Below, piece by piece: positions 15,026 through 24,849 of a stretch of 64,000 nucleotides of DNA; position 1 is the first letter of the stretch, and each line of letters begins with the position of its first letter. Origin of the DNA: Mantis religiosa (lineage: Eukaryota > Arthropoda > Insecta > Mantodea > Mantidae); the NCBI GenBank assembly GCA_030765055.1, contig CM060952.1, positions 85,508,130-85,572,129 of the forward strand, in the 5' to 3' direction. The position numbers were made by a program, and so were the translations under genes. The notes beneath the pieces were generated by a model. The model saw nothing but the letters and a program-made list of their open reading frames with translations. It did no database searches and was not told the origin of the DNA.

Positions 15026-18000
15026 ACAAAGAGATCAAAAAGCAATTTGCGTTACTCTTAACTTCCGATTTCCCCAGAAGCAATAACATCTTATGCACCA
15101 AGCAGTTCATTAACTACTGTTGAAAGACATACAGCAATCCATGTATGAATCAAGTAACGAATGAATGTGTCACCAGTGAACGGAAGGTTTCGATCAAGCT
15201 CGGATTTTTAATGCTTTCTTCCGATATAGACGTGCAAAGTTTTCATAAAGATTCCAAGCCTGGTGGACCGCTCAGAGTAGGCTTCCCTACGGTGGAGCTG
15301 GAGGTGGCACTCGACGCAGCTGAGGCTGCTCAGAAAAGAGGGCAACTTGGCGGAACCGAGCAGAATTCGATCCACCTGAGAACACCTAATAACAAGTGAG
15401 CATTTGTGCCATCTACCATTGTATTGAGTTTAATTCTACCTGAAACAGGAAACGAGACTTGAAATGATAAGAAATTATGGAAGCAACATTTCTAGTAGAA
15501 GAGAACCTATCCTAGCAGTCGCCATATCATCTAGAAAAAAAAAAAAGAAGAAAAAACACGAAAAGCCCTGGTAAACGCGTTTCCTGGATTTAGGGAAGCA
15601 TTGTGACATCTCGAATTTATGGCTAGAAAGCAATACTCTCTTTGCTATACACATCAGGCAGTGCAAATGTCAAGCACTGAACACGAGTTCAGCGTGTGAC
15701 GCCACCGCGCTCAGGAAAAGAGCATTGACAGCTGCTGCCGTTCTTAAGGCGATAGCTGTACAGATATTTTCGCGGTTTCTCCTATATTGCTGCGTCCTGC
15801 ACATATCGAAATATTTCCCCTGTTCCTGAAGCAGCAATAACGAGCATGGTGACGTCACATGGTGAACTCTTCAGTACGAAATTGTGTAGCGTTCGGCAAA
15901 ACATAGTTGAGACTCTTACAGTGGACTGATTCGGATGAAGTCAAAATCCAAATACCGCCGCGCGAAATTATACGCTCACTAAGTACTAAATTAATATTCA
16001 ATATGTTAGTTTTGTAAAGAGGAGAACCGTAAAGGTAAATTATTCCGTTAAACAATGCCAGCAACAGCAGTGAACGAAAACTGTGCATAATTTAATGAAA
16101 AAGGTTCAAAATTCAAAGCGTACGGGTGAAAGAACTTTCAACACCTGGTGAACATCACCCATATACATAAAGGTTCGAACTCATTTTGTGCAGAAGTTTT
16201 CTCAAGTTTTACTAAGCTAGAAGAGACGTTCCTATAGTACGTAGATTAATAAATGCTGTTAAAGAAAAGATCCCTTTTCAAGATAAGCAGGACACATTCT
16301 GAAGAATACTTAAAGGCATGGGATATTGACAGTTTTAGGTAGTGTTACATACGCTGTGCTGTTGTTTTGATGGTCAGAGTGTACTATACTGCATTTCTGC
16401 CTTCTCTAAGCTCTTTAAACCGAGCCATACTACATCAGCGACCTCCGATAACAACTACACTCGTTAGTCAGAAGGCAGTATAGCAGTGTGAGCTGAGTGG
16501 AGAACGTAAACAAATATCATTGGTCAGTTAGAAGCAAGTCAAATGTCAATGATTTCTGCGGTCTATTGTGAACTAGCGTAATCCAAAAGGATTGGCTGAG
16601 CACAGGTAAGCCAAGAGTGCAGAGATCTGTACCCGCGTGCCTCTTCAGCAGGTGCTCTAGATATTTGCTCGTAGCTCTGGATAACGAGACATGATGATTG
16701 AACACCCCGGGGTTACAAAGCGGCATGTCGAAAATAACAGAGGAAAAGCGGTTCTATACTACATAGTTACATGGCGCGAGAAAATTCTGACGATGCTCGT
16801 TTCCCTGCAGCGCTCGCTCTCTCTCCACGTGTGTGTTCCTATAATATTATTATATACTCCAGGTATTCCAGTTATCTGACTAAAGAGGCAAAAGAAACGT
16901 CAGGCAGTGGCGTATCCCGGCAGGTAAATCAATCACGGTGTGCCTTTTAAATTTACCTCACGTAGTCATGCAAATACCAGCCTTCACTGAACTCACATCA
17001 CATTCTCCACTCACCCCTGTGCAAACGCTTATTATTCTGCATATTTCATCTTAATAGAGAAAGACATTTTTAGTATTTCCTTATAGATACAAGGTAGTAC
17101 GAAATACAAGAAGCTTAAGCATTAGTCAAATCTTTTAAGAAGGGATAACTGAGTAACAGCTTTGATAGTCTGAGTATCGACATACCATTTGAGAAATTTC
17201 AAATAAATGAAAAGGCTTATCTCAGAAATATTATATTAATCTCTTACATTTACCACTTCGGCAAAACTCGCGTAGAAAGAAGAAACTGTCAACAACTATT
17301 TTCAGGAATTCAACATGCGAATTTCTTTGTCGTGAAAACATCAAGTTTTAAACATAATCATTAACGCCATCTTTAGCATGAAGGTATTCAACATTTCTTT
17401 CCATGTAAACGCTACTTTGGGATTATTTCTTATTTTTTATTTTATTGTTTTCACTTTTGTATCACATTCTTGGAAAGCGCTGAACCTAAATACAAGTTTG
17501 GTATTTAAACGACTGTTCGTTATGTTGTACACAGACAGACGAAATATACACAATTACATTTCTTTAAAAGTTCTTTATCGATTTAAGGAGTCTCATGTAT
17601 TTACAGTGAAATGTAATTTGTGGGTGGAATACACTACCTCCTTTGCTTATTACAAAGAAAACTATTTTCATGAAGCTGTTTGTCATACACCAAAATTTAA
17701 TTTATAAAGGGAATTTTCAATAATATAAAGGTGTTGTTAAACAAAGTTGCCAATATCGAACACCTTGTCTCTCTCTAAAGTATATATTAATTATGCCTCC
17801 GAAAAATGGCTGAATATGCTACATTCTAAGTATATTATTAATGAATTCCCTATGAACTGATTACCGTCTGCTGATATCTAACTCTGAATAATATGCAAAT
17901 GGCTCTATTAAGGCATCTGGAATAGCTTAAAGTTTCGCAAAGCTAAATAAAATATAGAGTTCCTAACATTCCAACATATAATATAAACAGTGTAAATTAT
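15026..18000. other. Unassigned intergenic DNA with one D1-like phrase
   Basis: ORFs at 15145-15399 (84 codons) and 17378-17707 (109 codons) were inspected. The latter overlaps a D1 signature ('acaagtttggtatttaaacg', about 17490) and so is probably repeat-derived. A weak inverted repeat lies at 16371-16493 around 'tatactgc' and 'gcagtata'. No domain, splice structure or RNA gene is convincing. Confidence 0.4.
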
Positions 18001-18017
18001 CAGGCAAATCACTGAAA

Positions 18018-18130
18018 AACTAATTGGATCGAGCAGGTAAAGTGTGTGGCCTCCGGTGAGAAAGTCTTGGGTTCATCCAATTGGGCGATCAACCTGACCA
18101 GGCTTTTCTCATAGACTCCTTCAGGCGTCG
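18018..18130 (+). repeat. Possible tRNA-like SINE head fragment
   Basis: 'ggatcgagcaggtaaagtgt' followed about 35 bp later by 'gggttcatccaa' resembles A- and B-box spacing of a Pol III tRNA promoter. No second copy was found in the window, so this is a weak call. It lies just outside the gypsy 3' LTR. Confidence 0.3.
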
Positions 18131-18148
18131 AAGTACACGCCATATTAG

Positions 18149-18152
18149 ATAT
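18149..18152. other. Target-site duplication ATAT, left side of gypsy element
   Basis: ATAT immediately precedes the LTR's TGTGAC and is matched by ATAT at 23623-23626 after the other LTR. A 4-bp duplication is normal for Ty3/gypsy integrases. Confidence 0.7.
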
Positions 18153-18521
18153 TGTGACTGCGTGGGTTATGTAGATTCGGAAACCCGTCTTGCAGAAATC
18201 TTAGAACAACTTTAGCTGCAGTAAAGAGACGTGAAATTGACAATCAGCTGTCTTCAAGGCTTACTCGGTGCTCCGCCGCACGAAAACAAATGAAAGAAAA
18301 TACTGCAGCAACTTCAATCGTCGACGGTCGCAATAATCAACACACAATATCGCTTCTAACAACTTGCGGTGTATTTATACCCCCACCCACTATTTCTAGA
18401 AAGCCGCAGACGTTCCGAGAAATAGGTCGAACGCTCTGGGACCTCTCTCTATCTCTTTCTCACCGGCCCACACGCTCGGCTCCGGCTTGCGGCAGCAGCA
18501 CAATAATGCCTTACGGTGACA
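18153..18521 (-). repeat. Ty3/gypsy 3' LTR, about 369 bp
   Basis: On the plus strand it begins TGTGACTGCGTGGG and ends CCTTACGGTGACA, so it has TG...CA ends on both strands. It is homologous to 23303-23622 across its length but carries extra sequence around 18275-18345, absent from the other LTR. A TATA-like 'gtataaata' is present on the minus strand at about 18372-18380. LTR divergence is visible in many places, so the insertion is not young. Confidence 0.88.
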
Positions 18522-19900
18522 CTGCCCCCTCCTCAAGACTAGTGGTCCCGAGCAGCACCATCGTAACATGCCAAACAATCCAGGTGTACCACCAACATCT
18601 TTCCTCGGGGCACCTTCTGGATGCGGTAGACCAGTTGTTAATTCTCTTTACCACCCGGTACGGTCCTTGCCACGGTTGTTCAAGTTTAGGGCAGCCTCCC
18701 TTGATCCGGGTAGGGGGTACAACCAGATCAGTTCGCCTTGATGAAATCTTTGGCTGTTGACTTGCCTGTCGTACTGGGTCTTCACGCGGTCGCTTGCCAT
18801 TTGGATGTTCTGGCGAGCCATCTCATGCACGTCTTGGAAATGGTCTACGAGGTTTCCCACATACCCGGTTGTTGGCTGCTTAGCTTCCGGAGGGCCTCAC
18901 AAAGTTCAGGTCACAACGCAGACGAGGCCTCCGCCGAACATTAAGCTTACTGGCTTAAACTCAGTGGTGCCATGTGTTGATGAGCGGTAGGCCAGCAAGA
19001 ACAGTGGCACCATGACGTCCCAGTCTCGCTAATGGCTAGCCACGATCTTCCTCAGGCGCTCTTCTAGGGTCTTGATGTATCTCTCTACAATGCCGTCCGA
19101 CTGTGGATTTAGAGGTGCTGTGTGGGTCTTATTCACCCCAAGCCTTTTCAGTGCCTGCTCCTCAGGAGGACTCAAAATTTGTGCCCTGATCGCTGTGGAG
19201 TTCTAACGGCACCCCAAAACAACAGAACAGTGCTCCACGAGGCAGTGTGTGATCATCTTCACCTCCTGGTTCGGGATGGTATACACCTCCGGTCACTTGG
19301 TGAAATAGTCCACGGCCACCATCAAGTACTTGTTGCCTCGCTCGGACACTGGGAATGGACCAGCTATGTCGAGAGCGATGCTTCGAAAGGTCCTTTGACA
19401 TATTACTGCTGCATGTGACACAGTCTCCTAGTCTGGGGGCGGCGACTAGCTGCACACACGACATTGGCTGCATCATCTCTCAGCATCTGATCGAAGCCTG
19501 AGCCAGCAGTAGCGCTGTCGGAGTTTGTCGATCGTCCGGTTTGCTCTCAGGTGTCCTCCTGAAGTACCTGCGTTCACTTCCTCCAATATTTCCCGGATAT
19601 TACTCCGGGGAAGTAACAACTATTCTCTCTGCGTCTTGCCATCGGGTGATTCCCATATCCGGAACAACACGCCCTCTTTGTCTTCAATGAGTCCCATTGG
19701 GCCCAGTACGACTTCCATGCAGCGCTTATGGGTGCGATATCCTCCCAGGTTGGTCTTGTCCCTGTCTCCACTTCTCTCAAGACTGCGTCCGCCAGATGTT
19801 CCCTCCTCAGGCCTGTGCTATCCCATCCGTCCGTAGGCACTGCCGTGACCACTCTGACAGCTGCGGCACACTCCTTCTCTTCCACTCATGTGCACTGGCC
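18512..19900 (-). pseudogene. Gypsy integrase, disrupted
   Basis: Minus-strand pieces in several frames give the integrase core in order. 'IALDIAGPFPV' with the first Asp lies near 19375, 'VAVDYFTK' near 19300, 'ELHSDQG' with the second Asp near 19175, and 'PQSDGIVERYIK' with the catalytic Glu near 19095. A C-terminal segment at 18648-18860 holds 'MASDRVKTQYDRQ' and 'GELIWLYP', and 'WQGPYRVVKRIN' at about 18655-18690 resembles the GPY/F module. The reading frame of the last segment ends with a stop a few bases inside the 3' LTR, so no downstream gene exists. In-frame stops (for example a Trp-to-stop after 'DYFTK') and frame changes make it nonfunctional. Confidence 0.85.
18522..18537 (-). promoter_or_regulatory. 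Polypurine tract of gypsy element
   Basis: On the minus strand 'ttgaggagggggcag' abuts the 3' LTR's TGTCAC. Its purine-rich composition and its position match a plus-strand primer site. Confidence 0.75.
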
Positions 19901-19959
19901 GCACACTTCTGGGCAGGATCTTCGGGACATTGCGTGTGCATTGGCGTGGCTCTTCCCTC

Positions 19960-20395
19960 TATGACGTTTTGAGGTCAAGTCGTACTCTTGTAGCCTCTGG
20001 ACCCAAGGGCTGTCTGACAATCCAGGTTTCTAAAGGTAAGTAGCCAAGTTAGGGCGGAGTGGTCAATCCTCAGGTAGAATGGCTGACCGTACAGGTATCT
20101 GTGGAAGTGCTTCAAGATCTTCACTACCGCCAGCAGCTCTCACCGGGTGACGCAGTAGTTCTTCTCTGCCTGGACAGCGTCTTGCTCTTGTAGGCTGTCA
20201 CCCGCTTCTGACCGTCCTGGAATTGGGATAGGACGCCTCCAATGCAATGGTCGCTGGCTTTGGTGTCCACAATCAAGGTGCCGCCTAACTGAGGGAATCC
20301 CAAAATAGGAGCCCTTCAATGTGTCTTCTTCAGCTGCTTGAAAGCGCCTTCCGCGTCCTCCATACACACGTAAGGCCCGTGTTCTTCTGTTAGGC
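19960..20395 (-). pseudogene. Gypsy RNase H domain, disrupted
   Basis: On the minus strand, 'HCIGGVLSQFQDGQKRVTAY' near 20180-20260 is the RNase H start region. After a frame change come 'KNYCVTR', a stop, 'ELLAVVK' (the conserved Glu block) and 'RIDHSALTWLL' near 20055-20090 (the conserved Asp block). This is the usual Ty3/gypsy RNase H, which degrades RNA in RNA-DNA hybrids. The frameshift and the stop before ELLAVV inactivate it. It follows the RT directly. Confidence 0.8.
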
Positions 20396-20469
20396 GAGTG
20401 AGGGCCTTGGTGATGTTGGAGAAGGTCTTTATGAAGCGGTGGTAATAACTACTCAGCCACAGGAAATTC

Positions 20470-21110
20470 TCACTTATCCTTCAGGTGAGGCCAATCTCTG
20501 ACAAACTCAGTCTTCTCCGGGTCTGTGGCCACTCCGGTTGGTGAGACTATGTGGCTCAAGCACTTGACTTCCTTGCGGAGGAGCTGGCACCTCTTCACGT
20601 TCAACTTCAGGTTGGTCGCCTTCAGTCTGTGTAGCACATTGGTCAGGTTGTCGAGATGGTCTTCGAATATCTTGCCGGCGACGATAATGTCGTCCAGGTA
20701 TAGCAGACAGGCGTCATAAGTCAATCCTCTCACTACTGACTCCATGAGGAGTTGAAAGGTAGCTGGTGCGATGCAGAGACCAAAAGGCATAACTGTGAAC
20801 TGCAAGAGCCCATTGCCGGTCGAGAATTCGTTCTTCTCCTTGTCTCTCGGGTCTAGAGCCACCTGACAGTAACCCTACTTCAGAGCCAGGGTCGAGAACC
20901 ACTGCGCACCAACAAGCAGTTCAGGGTGCCATCAATCTGGTGTAAGGGGAAGTAATCCTTCCTGGTGATAGCGTTCAGCTTCCTGTAGTCAACGCAGAAG
21001 CGTAGACCGCCGTTCTTCTTCACCAGGACTGCAGGGGAATACCCGGGACTGTTACACCATTCAATCACTCCCCTGGATCTCATATCATCCAGCATGTCCT
21101 GTACCACCGC
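20470..21110 (-). pseudogene. Gypsy reverse transcriptase, frameshifted
   Basis: Two minus-strand open segments carry the RT. Positions 20880-21107 hold 'MLDDMRSRGVIEWCNSPGYS', 'VLVKKNGGLRFCVDYRKLN' and 'RKDYFPLHQIDGTL'. Positions 20470-20862 hold 'ALDPRDKEKNEFST', 'QFTVMPFGLCIAPATFQ', 'CLLYLDDIIV' (the catalytic YxDD box, intact) and 'LNVKRCQLLRKEVKCL'. A frameshift plus sequence loss near 20865-20900 removes the 'DLKSGYWQ' region with the motif A Asp. The pattern is classic Ty3/gypsy RT. Confidence 0.92.
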
Positions 21111-21564
21111 TTGTTTTGTCAGCGGAACGCGTCTAGGTGGTTACCAAATATGCCGGGCGTCTCCAGTGTCGATGTGGTAGAACACTTGGTCTGTTCTACC
21201 ATAGTCACTGTTGCCTTGGCTAAAGACGCACTGTTATCGTCTCAGCAGCTGTCGAACTTTCTCTAGCTGTTGTGCGATCAGGTGGTAAGGTGGTCGGCCG
21301 TCCTATCCAATAAGCCTTCCCGCCGAAACCGCAGATGTTGCGTGGGCACCGACTCCTGGGTCTTGTCCATTGGCGATACGCTGACAACGGGCTCGCACGT
21401 CCCCAACTCCGTGCTGGCCTGGATGTGATCGGTGTCTGATGGGTTGAGCAGCCGCACCGACACCTCTCGGCACGACAACAATGTCCTGGCTACACAGAGT
21501 TCGAGCACAGGCGTCTTCCGGTGCACCATCAGGTTCTTTGTCAGCTGGCCTTCCAGTCGTGCTG

Positions 21565-22065
21565 TCACCACCAGTTCGCTTTCACGTGGACAACCGCGGT
21601 TTCTCTCAGGATGACGCTGTGGATTCCAAGGCGTTCTTGGGGATGCCGGAGTATCACCTCTTTTCCATTGGACCTCAGAACCTTCCTGCCAACATTGACT
21701 GTCTCCTCGTGACACCTGAAGGAATCCAGTCGCAGTAGCACCTCCTTCGTCACCTTCGCGACGAACACCCACAGACGCTAGGGACACCGTCCTGAGGTCA
21801 ACTGCAGATGTGCCTCATTCTATACAGTCAAGGTATCACCCGATGTCGTCACAAGCTGATATGGTCGGCTCGGTTTTCTCGACGGCAATCCCCTGGCTAC
21901 GTCAGGTCTGATGACGGTCAGAGCTGCCTTGGTGTCCACAAAAACGCGCCAGGGCCTTCCATTCACCCAACTGTCCACGATGAAGATCTCGTCTGTACGT
22001 CGGCTGACGGCACGAAGTATTGCTCGAGGGGATGCTGGCGACGGTGACGACGTGGCCCTCACCAC
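21565..22065 (-). pseudogene. Gypsy aspartic protease region, altered active site
   Basis: The minus-strand segment 21820-22065 contains 'VNGRPWRVFVDTKAALTVI', which aligns with the retroviral-type protease active-site loop. That loop is normally V-D-T-G-A; here the Gly position reads Lys (D-T-K-A, at about 21928-21936). That change alone should abolish activity. Downstream, 21565-21768 in another frame gives 'EVLLRLDSF' and 'NVGRKVLRSNGKEVILR', similar to the protease-to-RT linker of Mdg-like elements. The protease would mature Gag-Pol in the particle. Confidence 0.7.
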
Positions 22066-22080
22066 GTCGGCCCTTCTTAA

Positions 22081-22260
22081 TTTTTCCGACTGCTCTTCTT
22101 GGTGTTAGCCGTCTCTGTCCAGGTGTCCCAGCTGACCACATCCCCAACACATGCTACTTGCCCTTACTCGTTTTTCCGGCTGCTCTTCTTGGTGTCGGCC
22201 ATCTTTGTCCAGGTGTCCCGGCTGGCCACACCCCCAACACATGCTACTTGGCCGTCGTCG
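22081..22260 (-). pseudogene. Duplicated zinc-knuckle segment of gypsy gag
   Basis: Two 90-bp units (22081-22170 and 22171-22260) are tandem copies. On the minus strand each encodes 'CWGCGQ.GHLD.DG', a CCHC-type nucleic-acid-binding knuckle (C-X2-C-X4-H-X4-C) in which the last Cys reads Gly in both copies. The 90-bp period preserves frame. It lies at the gag end just before the protease. Confidence 0.72.
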
Positions 22261-22289
22261 GCTTCTCTGGACTGGTTTCGGTCTCCTAG

Positions 22290-23284
22290 TAGCGAATATT
22301 CCTTGTCTTCGAGGTCGGGTTAGCCCTCACTGAGGACACTTCCATCCTCAATGCGCCCGTTAGCACCTCGTGGATGGTCTTATAGTCGCCGAGCATTAGG
22401 CGCTGACGTATCTCGCCGTCTCATACCCCGTCGGCGAAGGAGTAGGGGGCTTCTAGGGACACGAATCCAGGTAGGAGGTGGACCAAAGTTTTGCTGGTCA
22501 GCTGTTTGCCTGCCAGCGCGAACTCCTGCAACGTCTTCCCTGTCTTCTATGTCCTAGATTTCAATTGGCTGCGGTAGGCTGCTGCCAAGCGGTGGTTTCC
22601 GAACCAGTTTTCCAGGGCGTCACAGATGTCCTTGGGTGCCATCGCTGTCGGGATCGCGTTCAGCACCTATGCGACCCATCGCGGAGGCTGGTCATTAGCT
22701 GTGCGGTCTCTTTCTGTGGCTTTCTTGTGCTCGGTCACTGTTTCGAGTTAGCGGAGAAAGACTTCAAAAGCTGACGTGCCGTCGTACTTCGGTGGTTTGA
22801 CGCGCGCAGATGTTGTGTTGCGTCCCGGCACGTGGGCCTTAAGCTCTTTCAGTCTTCTGCCAACGATTTTCTCCACCGTGTAGACCAGGGAATAGGTGTT
22901 GCTATCGGCTTTTCCCTCTAAATTGTCAACGTGGTTCGCCAGGTCTTCGACGCGCTCGTCCACTTGACTCATCCGCTTGCCCAGCTCCATGGCGTCATCC
23001 CTCACGTCGGCTAATTGCTCTTCGAATTTGGCGGTGAAGGGCTAGTTCGCAGCCTTCATTTTCGTGGCTGATTCGGCCTCATTTGGATCATTGTCGCAAC
23101 GAGGTTGTCGTTTGCTGTTCTCATTTCTTCCATCTTCGCGGCCAAGTTGTTACTTTGCCGTTTTCATTTCCGTGGCCAGGCTGTTATTAGTCGCTTGCGT
23201 TTTCGGAGCGAGGCTGACATTCGCTGTCTTCATTTCTTTCAGCTCTTCTAAGATCTTCGCCATTGCGGCTTCCATCGTCGTCAT
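22290..23284 (-). pseudogene. Gypsy gag-like region, disrupted
   Basis: A minus-strand ATG at 23282-23284 lies next to the candidate primer-binding site. It opens an N-terminal segment rich in Met, Lys, Thr, Ala and Asn with heptad-like repeats ('ILEELKEMKTAN'), suggesting a coiled coil. A frameshift and stops occur near 23150 and 23045. The best segment, 22748-23005, reads 'KRMSQVDERVEDLANHVDNL' and ends 'VKPPKYDGTSAFEVFLR', matching the start of the capsid-like domain in many Ty3/gypsy Gags ('KPP.YDG...W..' type). Sequence down to about 22290 continues in other frames. Confidence 0.72.
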
Positions 23285-23300
23285 CCCGCTTCTTACACCA
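23285..23300 (-). promoter_or_regulatory. Candidate primer-binding site of gypsy element
   Basis: Two bases inside the 5' LTR the minus strand reads 'tggtgtaagaagcggg'. A TGG start at this position would pair with a tRNA 3' CCA. I cannot name the tRNA. Confidence 0.55.
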
Positions 23301-23302
23301 AA

Positions 23303-23622
23303 TGTGACTGCGTGGATTACGTGATTCGGAAATCCGGCTTGGAGAAATCTTAGAACAACTTTTGCTGCAGTAAAAAGACGTGAAATCAGCTGTCATAAAG
23401 GCTGACTCGGTGCTCCACCACATGAAGACAACTGCCGCTTCTAACACCTTGCGGGGTATTTATGCCCCCAGCCATTGTTTCTAGAATGCCGCAGACGTCC
23501 CGAGAAATTTCTCTGCAACAATCAATGGGCCCAACGCTCTGGGGACTGTCTGTCTCTTTCTCTGCTTCCCACGCGCCTGATTCCGGCTTACGGTAGTAGC
23601 AGAATAATTCCTTAGGGTGACA
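23303..23622 (-). repeat. Ty3/gypsy 5' LTR, about 320 bp
   Basis: Plus-strand ends are TGTGACTGCGTGG and CTTAGGGTGACA. It is homologous to the LTR at 18153-18521, shorter by roughly 50 bp, and followed by ATAT (23623-23626). A 'gcataaatac' TATA-like motif lies on the minus strand near 23455-23465. Confidence 0.88.
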
Positions 23623-23799
23623 ATATTTAATACTGCAATCCATAGTCCAATCTTAACAGCAAACATGAAAGTGAATTGTAACAGAAAATGCTTTTACATC
23701 TATCCATATGTAATGAAAGCTGGAAAAGGCAGACAAGCGTCATTGTGGACACTTTCCCAAATTGCAATCTGGTGGTCACAAAATCAAACTACAGTTGCA

Positions 23800-24527
23800 T
23801 TTACGAAGAAGATGATGTGGTACAGGTGTGATGCCTAGAAGGTAACTCTCCGTCATATACCGAGCCACAAGGCATCTCCTAACAAGGAGCTACACCAAGG
23901 TATCTCCTAACACTAAACTCTATATGTACACATGAAGAAGATGGTATGGCACAAGGAATAATGCCTAGAGGGTTAACTGCCCATCATTCACCGAGCCAGA
24001 AGGCATCTCCTAACACTAAGCTCTCTGTGTACACATGAAGAAGATGGAATGGTACAGGGAATGATGAGTAGAAGATTAACTGTCCATCACACACCGAGTC
24101 ACGAGGAATCCGCTAATACACTCTGTGTACACATGACGAAGAAGGTGATATGGTACAGGGAATGATGCCTAGAAGGTCAACTGTCCGTCATACACAGAGT
24201 CAAGAGGTATCCTCCAATACTAAGGTCTCTGTATGCACATGACCAAACATGGTCATGAGACCTTGTCAACTACACATCACGTCACAAGGTATCTCCTGAC
24301 ACTGAGTTTTCTGTATGCAGGTGACGAAGCAAGATGATATGGGAAAGGGATGATATATAGAAGGTTAACTGTCCGTCAGACACCTAGCTATGAGGTATCT
24401 CTTATCACTAAGCTCTCTGTGTACACATGACGAGGAAGATGGTATGGTACAGGGAATGATGCCTAGAAGGTTAACTGTCCGTCACACACCGAGTCACTAG
24501 TTATCCCTTAACATTAAGGTCTCTGTA
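23800..24527 (+). repeat. Satellite array (about 105-bp monomer), left block
   Basis: Seven or so diverged monomers share 'gatggtatggtacaggga', 'cctagaaggttaactgtcc', 'gaggtatctcctaacact' and 'aaggtctctgtgtacaca'. The spacing of the 'agaaggttaactg' anchor is roughly 95-130 bp. The block stops at 24527, exactly where a DNA transposon begins, and related monomers resume at 27506. Confidence 0.88.
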
Positions 24528-24849
24528 CTATATACACACGATAAGTTGAGCGTTCGGCTCCCAAGTCATCATTCGGTAGGTTTCGCCTAACTCCGTAAAC
24601 ACAGATGACAACTTGGAAACATGAAATGAGCTGTTATAGTACACTACACTAATACAGTCTGACATATTGTGGCTAATATACTAAATTATTACGCGCGATT
24701 TTTTTAATGTGTGCATTCGTTTTGTGCAAGTTCGAGGTTAGTTACTATAGTTTGACCAGTTTGTAATTATAGCTGAGGACATACCAACCTCATCATCATA
24801 TGTACCTTCCGAGCAACAAATTCCAACTCGAAAACACGCACGTACAACC

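Larger units (their letters stand above)
18153..23622 (-). mobile_element. Complete but decayed Ty3/gypsy LTR retrotransposon
   Basis: About 5.47 kb on the minus strand, bounded by two homologous LTRs and ATAT target duplications. In element order: 5' LTR, candidate PBS, gag-like region with two zinc-knuckle-like repeats, aspartic protease, reverse transcriptase, RNase H, integrase with a GPY/F-like end, polypurine tract, 3' LTR. The order PR-RT-RH-IN places it in Ty3/gypsy (Metaviridae) and not Copia. No envelope-type ORF fits between integrase and LTR. Multiple stops and frameshifts in every domain show that it is inactive. I do not assign a clade. Confidence 0.93.

Noticed and set aside
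16371..16493. MITE-like inverted repeat
   Set aside because: Arms of only about 30 bp with several mismatches, no target duplication and no second copy.
17378..17707. 109-codon hydrophobic ORF as a membrane protein gene
   Set aside because: It overlaps a dispersed-repeat signature, has AT-driven Phe/Ile content and no supporting context.
18290..18760. 156-codon plus-strand ORF
   Set aside because: It runs antisense through the gypsy LTR and integrase end, so it is a shadow of the element.
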